The notes beneath the pieces are model-generated. The model was not told the DNA's origin, did no database searches, and was given only the letters and a program-made list of their open reading frames with translations. 39,720 nucleotides of DNA from Singulisphaera sp. GP187 (GTDB taxonomy: Bacteria > Planctomycetota > Planctomycetia > Gemmatales > Gemmataceae). A program made the translations under genes and the position numbers. The stretch lies in NCBI GenBank assembly GCA_945868575.1, contig CAMBMH010000019.1:1-39720 (forward strand), given 5' to 3'. This document shows positions 17,276 through 26,198 of the stretch, one piece after another (positions within the stretch are counted from its first letter, which is position 1; every line of letters starts with the position of its first letter).

Positions 17276-20200
17276 TCAAACGACATTCGGGTTTGTGGCC
17301 GCAATCAACTCCACAACATCCACCCGATCGCGTAAAACATCCCTGGCCAGGTCACACACATGGGTATGGTGGGTAAAGACCAACACCTGGGTTTTTTCGC
17401 CAAGCTCGGCAAATAACTCGAGAGTGGCTTTCGTCCGGTCATTATCAAATGTGATCAGCACATCATCGAGAATCACTGGCATGGGTGATTGCCCCTCCCG
17501 AATCATCTGGTCCACTCGGGCCTCGATTCCCGCCAACCTAAGCGCCAACCAGAGTTGGTCGGCTGTCCCTTCACTCAGGCCGATCCCCTCTGTTGCGGAA
17601 AGCACCATAAACTCTTTGCTTCCCTTTCGGGAAACCTTGAGAACCAACCTTTTACCGTCATCATCAAATTCGACCTTCTCAAAGCGCCCAAGCGTCATCC
17701 TTTGAAAAAAACCAGCCGCGCGGGCCAAAGGAGATTGAGTGTTGGATTGTCGATTCTTTTCGATGGCCTGATTTAAACACAAAAGCGACAAATGGTTAAG
17801 CTTCCAATCGCGTACCGCCTCTTCCAGGCGAACCTTGGCGTCCTCGTACAATTGCCGAGCCCTTGCGGCTTCACCGGATTTAACCAACTCTCCAAGAATG
17901 GTTTCCATGTGTTGTTTTTGGAGGGCCAAAGTTTTGACTTCCAAATCAAGGCGTTCCGTCGATTGGTCAATTTCCTGGATTTTCACTTCCAAATCAGCAG
18001 ATTTTTGATCTCCTAGTTCTTTGATGTACTCCTCGAAGGGCATTTTCATTTCACCCGTAAGCCGGCTTCGAATGTCGGAAATTTCCCGTTCAAGACCCGT
18101 TTTTTTCCCAACTCTTTCCAGGAGGTCCGGGACATCATTCTCATTGGCACAACTCGCCTGTTGAAGTAATTCCCCCAGGCGTATCTGGTTTTGATTTCGC
18201 TCGGCGCGGGACTTGGATAGCTTCAGTTGCAACGACTCCATTTGATCTTTTAGCTTGATTTTGCCGGTTTCGTTTGCTTGATCCTCGGTCAAAAGGTTTT
18301 GAAGACCCAAAAGCATCCCGCGCCAGGATCCCTGGTCCCACGGACCCGTCCCGGTTCCCGCCTTGGCGGTAGCATCCGCAAGATTGGCCAAAAATAGCTC
18401 CAGGGTGGCCTGCATTTGGGTAACCCTGGTGGCGGCCGTGGCCCGCTCACTTTCCCAATTTTTCACAGACTGTAAATGATTGGCCAGGGTGACCCGTTCC
18501 GCCTCATGAACGGTATTTCCCAACGATTGGGTAAGCTCGTCCCAGGTTTTGCGTGCCTGGGCCAATTGCTCTTGGGCCTCCTTCAAAAGCCTTTCTGCAT
18601 GGAAATGCGACTTTTTTTGATTTTCGAGCCGGGCAATCAACGAATCCCTCTTGTTGACTTGCTCATCCTTGTCCCGAATTTTCGATTTTGCCTGTCCACG
18701 AAGATCCTGCATCGATCCCTCAGCTCCCAGCAATCGCACAAGCCGCTTACGGTGGGTTTCGAGCTGTTCCATTTTATCCCTGTGGTCGGCGGTCTGGGAT
18801 TCGTTTTTTGCATGGGATTCCCGCAAATCGGAAACTTTTTTCATCCACTCGGGCAATCCACGGACATTCTCCATCACGATGGATCCCGCGTTCCATGCCG
18901 CCCATTGAAGCGCAAAGCCCTTGCGCAATTCCCCTCCACGAACAATTTCACTTTCCAGATCTTTTTCCCGATCTTCAATATCGCGTGTGAAGGTGGTGAT
19001 GTTTTGACGAAGCATTTCACATTTGGAGACCATTTCCGCATGGGAAAGGAGACTATCCGCCTGATGATCTGTCCGCACAAGCAAACCCGTGAGGGTCTCG
19101 TCGAGGTCGATACCAGTATCTGCTTCACGAATCAGTGCATCGACCAGATCCCTGTTTGGCGCAATTCCCTTGCGTTCGCCCCGGATCAAATTCCATGCTT
19201 TATCACGGATTTTTTTGGTAGACTCATAGTCTCCCCGACTAATGTTTCCGATTCCCCCGGATTGAAGCTGCTGAAGTTCCATCGCAGCCAGGGAAAGGCT
19301 ATTCCTGAGCGTGGCGATTTCGGAACGGATTTTTTCCAATGCTTTTTCATTAGCGTGAAAACGGTCGACAATGTGTTGAATTTCCGCCAAAGTTGGAGCA
19401 GCAATCCGTTCAAGTGCGGCTTCACTTTCGACGGGCGGAACCAGGCGCCTTGCCTGGGATAAGATTCCATCACGATCGCGCTTTAGCGCTTCCCCCTCTT
19501 TAGCCAGGGATTTCTCGTTCAATCCCGACTGATCCAGGTCCTCCAGGACCAAAACCAGTTGTCCCAAATCCTCAATCGGAGCAAGCTCCTTTGTTGCCTT
19601 TTCCAGGGATTCCAATTCCTGATAAGCCAACCCTACACTTCGGCTTGCCTCGTCCCTTCGGGATTGGGCGCTTTGAAGTCCGCTTGCCGCAAGACTGATC
19701 TGGTTGCGCTCCCTTTCTTTGGGAAGCCATTCCAAAAGGTTTTGACCAATTTTTGAAGGGAACCATTCCTTGATCCAGTCCTGAATTTGCCTTTCCATGG
19801 TATCGCGCAAGCGCAATTGATCGGGAAGATCACGAAACGCGCCGTCGGTTTCGGCAACCTGGCGAATCAGATCTTCAATTCGCCCCCGCAAGGTAGCATC
19901 CAATTTGGGATCAGGAACCGAATCGATTTGAGCGGTTAATTGCCTCAGGGAATCCTCTTCTCCAGCGACAGCGGCTTCCAGGCGCGTCTTTGCCTCACGG
20001 GCCTGATTCCAGCTATTTCCGAATTCCGCTCCCAGTTTGGGAAGCATTCCCATTTGGTTAAATTCCTGTTCCTTTTGTTGCAATTGCATCAATGTGCCCA
20101 AACCCCGGAAAAGCCGTTCCAATCCGGTTTTTTTCTGTCGATATTTCCCCAGATCGGCTTCGGATCGAACGAGGTTCGCACATATGCTCTGGTATTCACG

Positions 20201-20803
20201 GACCTCGACACTCTTGTCGTTCAAACTGGACAGGACCCTGTTTTCCTCTTCCTTTGCATTACTTGCCTTTGTCAACAGGTCACTAATCTCCCCACTCCTT
20301 GCCCTGAGCAATTTCTCTTTTTGCTCGTGAAGTGCCTTGCGGATGGAACTTACAGAGGACATCCCCGTCATCGATTCAAACAGAATGGTTTTGAGATCGG
20401 ATTTGCCTTCGAACAACTCATGTGAACCTTCTCTAAGGCGGTCCTGGTCGATCGCGAAAAGACGATCAAACTCGCTTCGACCAATATGGGCAGGATGCAG
20501 GTCGGTTTCCTGCGCCCCATCCAGCGTGTTCCCTTTGCCCCGTTTTCTGACGACTGGTCCCAGTGTCCCCCTGGAAAAATGCTCCAGATGGGAACTCACC
20601 CGATGATGCTTGTAATCATGAGCAAAATCGTCACCACTTTGTTGCTCAAATCCAAAAAGAAATGCCAACAACTGTTTCAGGGCGGAGCTTTTCCCCGCCT
20701 CATTTGGCCCATGGATCAGGTGCAAATTCGCCTGTTTTTTGAATTGCAGCTTCGTGTCTGTAAACGGGCCGACCTTTTCAAAGCGGATCTGGGTGAATCT
20801 CAT
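17276..20803 (-). CDS. yhaN: YhaN-type AAA ATPase (Rad50/SbcC-like)
   Basis: 1175 aa ATPase of the SMC/Rad50 superfamily. The N-terminal ATPase lobe begins RFTQIRFEKVGPFTD with Walker A GPNEAGKSS at 32-40. A very long coiled-coil section (about 170-1000) is dominated by Leu/Glu/Lys/Arg heptads. The C-terminal lobe has signature LSEGTADQLWLALRLA near 1070, Walker B VILDDVLITFD near 1110 and the D-loop/switch region VLVFTHHTHV. The GTADQLWLALRLA wording and single hook-free coil point to YhaN rather than canonical SbcC. With its upstream partner YhaO it should form a DNA end-processing nuclease/ATPase complex in the cytoplasm. ATG 20803 has AAGGAA 6 nt upstream. It follows yhaO with a 71-bp gap on the same strand, so they are probably co-transcribed. 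Confidence 0.9.
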   Translation of the reverse strand: MRFTQIRFEKVGPFTDTKLQFKKQANLHLIHGPNEAGKSSALKQLLAFLFGFEQQSGDDFAHDYKHHRVSSHLEHFSRGTLGPVVRKRGKGNTLDGAQETDLHPAHIGRSEFDRLFAIDQDRLREGSHELFEGKSDLKTILFESMTGMSSVSSIRKALHEQKEKLLRARSGEISDLLTKASNAKEEENRVLSSLNDKSVEVREYQSICANLVRSEADLGKYRQKKTGLERLFRGLGTLMQLQQKEQEFNQMGMLPKLGAEFGNSWNQAREAKTRLEAAVAGEEDSLRQLTAQIDSVPDPKLDATLRGRIEDLIRQVAETDGAFRDLPDQLRLRDTMERQIQDWIKEWFPSKIGQNLLEWLPKERERNQISLAASGLQSAQSRRDEASRSVGLAYQELESLEKATKELAPIEDLGQLVLVLEDLDQSGLNEKSLAKEGEALKRDRDGILSQARRLVPPVESEAALERIAAPTLAEIQHIVDRFHANEKALEKIRSEIATLRNSLSLAAMELQQLQSGGIGNISRGDYESTKKIRDKAWNLIRGERKGIAPNRDLVDALIREADTGIDLDETLTGLLVRTDHQADSLLSHAEMVSKCEMLRQNITTFTRDIEDREKDLESEIVRGGELRKGFALQWAAWNAGSIVMENVRGLPEWMKKVSDLRESHAKNESQTADHRDKMEQLETHRKRLVRLLGAEGSMQDLRGQAKSKIRDKDEQVNKRDSLIARLENQKKSHFHAERLLKEAQEQLAQARKTWDELTQSLGNTVHEAERVTLANHLQSVKNWESERATAATRVTQMQATLELFLANLADATAKAGTGTGPWDQGSWRGMLLGLQNLLTEDQANETGKIKLKDQMESLQLKLSKSRAERNQNQIRLGELLQQASCANENDVPDLLERVGKKTGLEREISDIRSRLTGEMKMPFEEYIKELGDQKSADLEVKIQEIDQSTERLDLEVKTLALQKQHMETILGELVKSGEAARARQLYEDAKVRLEEAVRDWKLNHLSLLCLNQAIEKNRQSNTQSPLARAAGFFQRMTLGRFEKVEFDDDGKRLVLKVSRKGSKEFMVLSATEGIGLSEGTADQLWLALRLAGIEARVDQMIREGQSPMPVILDDVLITFDNDRTKATLELFAELGEKTQVLVFTHHTHVCDLARDVLRDRVDVVELIAATNPNVV

Positions 20804-20874
20804 GGGGCTTTCCTTTTTTGTAAATGATCGTTTTGAGGATAGTCAGACGGTGCGGATTTGGTTTGGAAAAATGG

Positions 20875-22107
20875 TCAAACCCAGGTTTTTGCCGAAAGGG
20901 TTTTGAGATGTTGTTCCAGGGCGGGTAAAACATCCTCCGGATTTAAGAGGGCTTCGATTTCTTCCTTGGAAAAGGCATTCCCCAATTTCTTGCCCAGCGT
21001 TTGGAATTCCGTGTCCTCGTCAAGAATCTTTTGGAGCGCGTCGTGGTTGTTTTGCCATTCCATTGCCACCGCGCGAAACATTTCTTGGGCCTCATCGGCT
21101 CCCTCGGCCCGCGCTACGGTTTCCCGACATTCGATTTTCAGCTTTTCAAGCGTAATACCCGATCCCGAAAGGTGTTGACGTACTATATTTGCCAGGTTTC
21201 GATCGGCCGCGAAACCCGCCGCATGAATTGTGTCGCCTATTAGCCGAACCCGCGCAATGGATATTGTTCCCGGCAAGACAACTCGTTTTGTCGACTCGCT
21301 TACACGCTCCAACAGATCCTCTTTTAATTCCATCCCCGAAAGATCGACTTCCACTTCGTGAAAACGAACCACATCCAAATCGATAAACTCCGCTCGCGCC
21401 CGGAAAGAATCATCGACCGATACAATCGCGCATCCCCTGGGCCCCGTTTCGCGAATCGATCGACCCTGAATGTTTCCGGGAAACACAATCCACGGATTCC
21501 CTTCACGGACTATTTCCCGTTTGTGAATGTGGCCCAGTGCCCAATAGTCATACTTTTTGGACTTGAGCTGTTCCGGTGTAACAGGCGCGTAGGTGTCATG
21601 GCCTTCCCGCCCGGCAAGTGAAGTATGCAGGATGCCAATATTGAAATGCCCAGCCACCGCTTCCGGATACGCCGCCGCCAGATTCTCTGTGGTCGCTTGG
21701 CTGGCGAAACTTTGTCCATGAATCGCGACAGGCAATCCCTCAACGATGACTGTTCTCGCCTTGTCCCCTCCAAATTGATGAACATTTTTGGGCCAGACGA
21801 GATTCGTCCCCAAATTGTTCAGCGCGTCGTGGTTGCCCCGGATCAGGTAGATGGGGATCGATTTGGCCAACTCTGCCAAACGACTGAGGAGGAACTGGAT
21901 CGTACCCTGATCCCTCACAGCTCCATCAAGGATGTCACCGGCAAGGACCACAAACGCAACTTTTTGTTCCTTTGCGACCCGAATCAGATTATCCAGGGCA
22001 AATCGACTCGCCCGGCAAACCTTATCACCAAGCTCGGGATTGAATTGCGACAACCCTTTGAGAGGACTATCCATGTGGAGATCGGCCGCGTGCAAAAAAC
22101 GAAACAT
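20875..22107 (-). CDS. yhaO: YhaO-type DNA repair exonuclease (Mre11/SbcD-like metallophosphoesterase)
   Basis: 410 aa. Calcineurin-like nuclease domain with all di-metal motifs: DLH (Asp9, His11) in FLHAADLHMDSPL, GDILDG (57-62), GNHDA (91-95), His161 in LHTSL and GHIH (192-195). The C-terminal ~170 residues would be the DNA-binding and YhaN-contact part. Mre11-type proteins cut DNA ends in an ATPase-dependent manner with a Rad50-like partner, here YhaN downstream. The ATG at 22107 is preferred over the TTG at 22128 because AGGA lies 7 nt upstream and it gives the family N-terminus. It diverges from the MazG-like gene, with 148 bp between the two starts. Confidence 0.9.
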   Translation of the reverse strand: MFRFLHAADLHMDSPLKGLSQFNPELGDKVCRASRFALDNLIRVAKEQKVAFVVLAGDILDGAVRDQGTIQFLLSRLAELAKSIPIYLIRGNHDALNNLGTNLVWPKNVHQFGGDKARTVIVEGLPVAIHGQSFASQATTENLAAAYPEAVAGHFNIGILHTSLAGREGHDTYAPVTPEQLKSKKYDYWALGHIHKREIVREGNPWIVFPGNIQGRSIRETGPRGCAIVSVDDSFRARAEFIDLDVVRFHEVEVDLSGMELKEDLLERVSESTKRVVLPGTISIARVRLIGDTIHAAGFAADRNLANIVRQHLSGSGITLEKLKIECRETVARAEGADEAQEMFRAVAMEWQNNHDALQKILDEDTEFQTLGKKLGNAFSKEEIEALLNPEDVLPALEQHLKTLSAKTWV

Positions 22108-22255
22108 GGGCGGATCCTGCGGTGACAAAAAGGGAAGTGGGGTAAAGAGGAGGAGGGCCCGTTTTTTGAGCCAACCCGCCCATACACCCTTATTCCCGGG
22201 ATAACGGCAAACATTTCAACTGGTCGGTAGGGAATTTTCCTCGGACAATATCCCC

Positions 22256-22570
22256 ATGAACACCAACGCCATTGATGAATACCAAAGAAAAACCGCGATT
22301 TTCGCTGCTTATCCCCGTGAAACCGCTCTCGGCTATGTCGGCCTGGGCCTCGCCGGGGAGGCGGGCGAAGTCGCCAATCAACTCAAAAAAATCATTCGGG
22401 ACGATGCTGGCAGCCTCACCGCCGACCGCAAAGCCAAAATTCTCGATGAACTGGGGGATGTGCTCTGGTATTGCGCCGCTTTGGCCCGCGAACTGGATGT
22501 GCCGCTCTCCCAAGTGGCCCAGATGAACATTGAAAAGCTTTCCAACCGCCACGGAAAAACCCCCTCATGA
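22256..22570 (+). CDS. MazG-like nucleotide pyrophosphohydrolase
   Basis: 104 aa, a single-domain all-alpha NTP pyrophosphohydrolase. The metal-binding pattern is clear: GLAGEAGEVANQLKK (ExxE) followed about 30 residues later by DELGDVLWYCAALA (ExxD). Such enzymes cleave NTPs or dNTPs to NMP and pyrophosphate and are often house-cleaning enzymes. It is cytoplasmic, with no signal peptide. Its stop overlaps the ATG of the DUF3472 gene (ATGA at 22567), so the two are translationally coupled although the products act in different compartments. No strong SD is visible at the ATG. The family assignment is secure; the preferred nucleotide is unknown. Confidence 0.9.
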   Translation: MNTNAIDEYQRKTAIFAAYPRETALGYVGLGLAGEAGEVANQLKKIIRDDAGSLTADRKAKILDELGDVLWYCAALARELDVPLSQVAQMNIEKLSNRHGKTPS

Positions 22571-23409
22571 CCCCTTTTCTTCTCGCAGCCCTCCTTTTGG
22601 CCCCCGCCGATGAATCGCTCAAGGACCGGGCATGCCGTTCCGTTCACCTGGGCTATCCGGGTAAGGACGCGATCGCTTTTTACAACGAGGTGACCATTCA
22701 AAAGTCCGCCCCGGGGACCTACTTTTGCGCCATCGGCTGGAACAAGGGGTACTTCGGGATCCAGGAACTGGCCAACAAAAAACACCTGGCCATTTTCTCG
22801 GTTTGGGACGATGACAAACAGGACGATCCCAACTCCGTGCCCAATGAACAAAGAGTCAAACTCCTCCACAAAGGCGACACCGTCCGCATCGGTCGCTTCG
22901 GCGGCGAAGGGACAGGCGGCCAATCTTTCCTCGACCTCGATTGGAAACTGGGAAAGACCTATGGCTTCCTGGTGACGGCCAAACCCAATGGCGCCCGCAC
23001 CGAATACCACGGATGGATCAAGGACCCCGAAAAAGCGGAATGGTTTCACATGGTCGGGTTTTCTACTATCACGGGTGGTAAAATCATGTCCGGGTTTTAT
23101 TCCTTCGTGGAAGACTTCAAACGCGATGGGGCCTCCGCCAAAATCACCCGCCAGGCCTCCTATGGCAACGCCTGGATTCTCGGTGCCGGTACCAAAAGCG
23201 AATGGGCCCCTGTAACCCAGGCCCGCTTCACCGGCGACTCCAACCCCGCGTTGAACATCGATTCCTTCCTCGAAGACAACCGCTTCGTCCTCGCCACCGG
23301 AGGCGACATCTCAAACAAAAACACGAAACTGCGTGGATCCCTGCCAGATCGCAAACCCGGCGAAAAACCGACCATCACCAGTGAAATGATACCCTCACAG
23401 ACGAAGTGA
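22567..23409 (+). CDS. Secreted DUF3472-like protein
   Basis: 280 aa. A short signal peptide is probable (TPFLLAALLLAPADES). The rest matches the DUF3472 style: paired beta-sandwich halves starting with SVHLGYP and FYNEVTIQKSAPGTYFCAIGWNKGYFGIQEL, with later strings KHLAIFSVWD, GGQSFLDLDWKLGKTYGFLVTA and STITGGKIMSGFYSFVEDF. In the family this two-part beta-sandwich often accompanies carbohydrate-active or secreted enzymes, but no enzymatic activity is established. It is coupled by a 4-bp overlap to the MazG-like gene. A bidirectional terminator follows at 23446-23495. Function unknown; probably carbohydrate-related (inference). Confidence 0.8.
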   Translation: MTPFLLAALLLAPADESLKDRACRSVHLGYPGKDAIAFYNEVTIQKSAPGTYFCAIGWNKGYFGIQELANKKHLAIFSVWDDDKQDDPNSVPNEQRVKLLHKGDTVRIGRFGGEGTGGQSFLDLDWKLGKTYGFLVTAKPNGARTEYHGWIKDPEKAEWFHMVGFSTITGGKIMSGFYSFVEDFKRDGASAKITRQASYGNAWILGAGTKSEWAPVTQARFTGDSNPALNIDSFLEDNRFVLATGGDISNKNTKLRGSLPDRKPGEKPTITSEMIPSQTK

Positions 23410-23445
23410 TTCGGTTCGTTTCGTTGGACACCATTTCGTTCTACG

Positions 23446-23495
23446 CAAAAAGAAGGCGGGCCGGAGAGTTTACTCCGCCGCCTTCTTTTTCTTTT
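23446..23495. terminator. Bidirectional intrinsic terminator overlapping the sulfatase 3' end
   Basis: AGAAGGCGG...CGGAG (23451-23466) pairs with CTCCG CCGCCTTCT (23473-23487), flanked by A-rich sequence on the left and T-rich sequence on the right. It can stop the forward DUF3472 transcript and, read in reverse, the sulfatase transcript. The sulfatase TAA (23470-23472) lies in the loop and the right arm encodes its last residues. Confidence 0.8.
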
Positions 23496-24894
23496 TCGCC
23501 CCTGGAACGATCCGGGGGGGCACCCAATCTGCGGGTTTGGGATTGGCAACCACAAGAGAGAGTTTATCGCCGTTTTCCGCCTGCATCTTTTGCAAAAGCT
23601 CCATCAGCGCCGCAATGCGTGGAGCTTCTTCGGGCTTGTCCGCAAGATTGGTGATTTCATTGGGATCGTTTTGCAAATCAAATAGCTGGGTCACATTGAC
23701 TTCGGGATAGCGGATCAGCTTGTATCGCCCATCGGTCACCGCCCGTTGCACATGGCGGTAGGCAAACATCAGATTTTCGCGAGCCTTTTGAGAAGGGTCT
23801 TTGAGCACGGCCGTGAACTCCCGCCCCTCGCTTGTTGTGGGTGGTTCGACCTGGCACAATTTTCCCAGGGTTGGCATCACATCCAAAAGATAACACATCG
23901 CGTCGGTTTTCCGGTCCCCCACAATGCCGGGACCACAAAGAATCAGCGGCACCCGCATCGAATGCTCGTAGACATTTTGCTTTCCGATGAGACCATGGCT
24001 GCCGCGTGCCGCTCCAGAATCGGCCGCAAAAACAATGATCGTGTTTTTGCCATGGGGAGACTTTTCAAGCGCATCCAGAATCCGCCCAATTTGCATATCC
24101 AGATAGCTAATATAGCGATAATATTCCGAATTCATTTGGCGCACCGCCCCGGGAGTACGGGGCCAGGCGAGAAGCACCTCATCCCGCACGGTCATATCCC
24201 CATTGTCAAAAGGATGCTGGGGGAGAAAGTTGGCAGGCAATGGGAGTTTTGACGCATCGTAACGGACCGGAAAATCTTCAGGGACGGTGTGGGGATCGTG
24301 CGGGGCATTGAACGGCACATAACACAAAAACGGACTCCCCTCCTTTTGCCCCTTGATGCACCGGATCGCCTCATCGGCGAACATCGCGCAAGAATGCTGG
24401 GGCGCCACCTCGGCCTTGGCCATCTGCCCATCGACCATGTCCGACAATGGAGCTTTCAACGGGTTGACCATTCCGCCCAGATACATCTTTTGGGCGATCT
24501 GAAAACTTTTGGGGATCGAAGCGGGGCCATTGTGCCATTTGCCACTGGCAAAGGTGGTGTAACCCGCTTTGCCAAAAGCGGCAGGCCAGGTTGTGTCTCT
24601 CAATAGCATTTCATCGATACGGAAAACCGAACGACTCGAAAGAAGCATGGCCCGCGAAGGGACGCAGGTGGCCCCATTCAAGCCGCCTTGCATGTGCGCC
24701 CTCTGAAACGAAAGCCCACAATGAACCAGCTTGTCCAGGTTTGGGGTCTTGATGATCGGGTTGCCCAGGGCGGCAATCGTATCCGCTTTCATGTCATCGG
24801 CAAAAAGAAAGAGGACATTGGGCCGGGCGTCCGCGGCCCTGGCGAATCCTGATACCAGAAAAAGGGATAGAAACAAAAATATTTTTGCAGACAT
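23470..24894 (-). CDS. Secreted type I sulfatase
   Basis: 474 aa. Signal peptide about 1-20 (IFLFLSLFLVSGFARA). The alkaline-phosphatase-fold sulfatase follows: NVLFLFADDMKADT supplies metal-binding Asp residues; the CVPSR sequence (CxPSR, in NGATCVPSRAMLL) is the formylglycine site, requiring a formylglycine-generating enzyme or anaerobic maturase encoded elsewhere; SGKWHNGP and GKQNVYEHSMRVPLILCGPGI are further conserved blocks. Planctomycetes carry many such enzymes for sulfated polysaccharides; the substrate cannot be read here (the layout is iduronate-sulfatase or choline-sulfatase-like). The C-terminus is a Lys-rich tail (KKKKKAAE) partly encoded by the terminator stem. AAGGA lies 6 nt before the ATG. 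No SusCD-like or polysaccharide cluster accompanies it. Confidence 0.92.
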   Translation of the reverse strand: MSAKIFLFLSLFLVSGFARAADARPNVLFLFADDMKADTIAALGNPIIKTPNLDKLVHCGLSFQRAHMQGGLNGATCVPSRAMLLSSRSVFRIDEMLLRDTTWPAAFGKAGYTTFASGKWHNGPASIPKSFQIAQKMYLGGMVNPLKAPLSDMVDGQMAKAEVAPQHSCAMFADEAIRCIKGQKEGSPFLCYVPFNAPHDPHTVPEDFPVRYDASKLPLPANFLPQHPFDNGDMTVRDEVLLAWPRTPGAVRQMNSEYYRYISYLDMQIGRILDALEKSPHGKNTIIVFAADSGAARGSHGLIGKQNVYEHSMRVPLILCGPGIVGDRKTDAMCYLLDVMPTLGKLCQVEPPTTSEGREFTAVLKDPSQKARENLMFAYRHVQRAVTDGRYKLIRYPEVNVTQLFDLQNDPNEITNLADKPEEAPRIAALMELLQKMQAENGDKLSLVVANPKPADWVPPRIVPGAKKKKKAAE

Positions 24895-24959
24895 ATTAAA
24901 TCCTTATTGTCTATTAATTTGCTCGGTTTAATTCCTGGTGGTTGTTGCCAAAAGTAGGA

Positions 24960-25598
24960 TCAAAGGTCAACTTTCACCAAACAGCCAAATTCCCCAGGAA
25001 AGTGAACCGAAACCCGCGCATGAACCGCTCCCTGCTTGTCAAAAAACCGCTGGGTTCCTGCAAGCGCGAATACCCCTTCGTGCCAAACATCGGGATGGAT
25101 ATAAAGTCCTCGAGTCCCATCAAAGCGGAAACAAACAAACTGCTCAGGCTTCACATCATCTCCGGGAAGCGCCAGGGGAACCAGAAAAGGCTTGTTCTCC
25201 AACGGGAAAAATAGCTGACCGCCATCGGGATGGTAATTCGCATGCCACAAAAGTAATTCCCTGGGTGTTTCGGCATGATCCTCCCGGGCGGCACCCGGCT
25301 CGGTACCGTAACCAAGGATGTAATGCCCGCCTACGGCTTCGTTTCGACCGAAAAGGATGTCTCCCCGCCATTCGCTGACAAATACACCCTGGGTGGTTCC
25401 CGCTTCATCCCCCGTATCGGAATCGACAGGCCTCCAACCCTTGGCAGGCCAACGCACAATTTTGACAGGGAATGTATTGGGATCATCGACGAGACAACCG
25501 TACCCTATAAGGGTTTCATCGGTCGCGTCCACAATCGGAATTGTTACCCTCTTTAGGTTCGGGGGAATGTTGGGATTGAGATAGTCTGTTGCAGGCAT
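24960..25598 (-). CDS. AllA-family (ureidoglycolate lyase-like) protein
   Basis: 212 aa cupin of the ureidoglycolate lyase/hydrolase family. AllA splits ureidoglycolate to glyoxylate and urea in purine degradation. Family strings are ILGYGTEPGAA, LLWHANYHPDGGQLFFPLENKPFLVPLALPGDD and GLYIHPDVWHEGVFAL, the last holding the conserved His/Trp region; HFPGEFGCLVKVDL closes the fold. ATG 25598 gives the expected N-terminus; the TTG at 25619 has no better SD. It lies 66 bp upstream of the sulfatase on the same strand, so they may be co-transcribed. No other allantoin or purine catabolic gene is near, so its natural substrate may differ from ureidoglycolate. Confidence 0.82.
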   Translation of the reverse strand: MPATDYLNPNIPPNLKRVTIPIVDATDETLIGYGCLVDDPNTFPVKIVRWPAKGWRPVDSDTGDEAGTTQGVFVSEWRGDILFGRNEAVGGHYILGYGTEPGAAREDHAETPRELLLWHANYHPDGGQLFFPLENKPFLVPLALPGDDVKPEQFVCFRFDGTRGLYIHPDVWHEGVFALAGTQRFFDKQGAVHARVSVHFPGEFGCLVKVDL

Positions 25599-25727
25599 GG
25601 TTTTACCAAATTTCGCCAAAAATTTTTCACACCATCGTCACAATCCAACAATCAGGCATGCAATGACCTAGGTGTCTATCCAGATGATTTACCAAAAATG
25701 ATTGCGACTATTGAAAAAAAATTTTTC

Positions 25728-25976
25728 TCAACACCACGAGGGTGCTAATTTGGCGGAAGTTGCGCTGCATGAACGATTTGCCAAGGGGGTACCGATTACA
25801 GACCGTACAAGTTGGACCCCAAAGGCTGGACAAAAAAAAGGAATTTGATCATCACAAAGCGAATCCCAGACCGTGTCACACTCGAAGTACATTACACCTC
25901 GACGATCATTCAGATCTGTAAATGATACCTCCCATACATCACCATATTCTTCACAGCGGGGACATATTCGGCTCAT
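25728..25976 (-). CDS. Small zinc-ribbon-like protein, possibly frameshifted
   Basis: 82 aa. The start is well supported: SD AGAGGA 7 nt before the ATG. The N-terminal half (SRICPRCEEYGDVWEV, then VMYFECDTVWDS) resembles small planctomycete proteins with CPxC and CxxCD knuckles, but here the second knuckle keeps only one Cys. After a run of eight A (25832-25839, T on the coding strand) the sequence becomes featureless; losing one base there would give a shorter end (PFFVQPLGSNLYGL, then stop). It is therefore either a degenerating gene or one with a sequencing-type indel. The surrounding DNA is more AT-rich than its neighbours. No function can be assigned. Confidence 0.5.
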   Translation of the reverse strand: MSRICPRCEEYGDVWEVSFTDLNDRRGVMYFECDTVWDSLCDDQIPFFCPAFGVQLVRSVIGTPLANRSCSATSAKLAPSWC

Positions 25977-26198
25977 AAGACATTCCTCTATGGAATGGTA
26001 AAGGTCGTGATCATTTTTATTGTATCATCCCGGATAATATGTCGGATTCGTGACCGACCACCCCGGGACCCAAAACCTTTAAACTCTTCCTTTTAGTTTT
26101 TCATGGTCCCCGTAGCTTATGCCACAGAAGTCCGGAACGGTTCCCGATTCGTTGACACCCCGACACTCCCCCTCCCCCCCCATTTCCCAAGTGGCACC

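Noticed and set aside
18476-19462. 328-codon forward open frame inside yhaN
   Set aside because: Antisense to the coiled-coil region; composition explained by the repeated Glu/Leu codons on the other strand.
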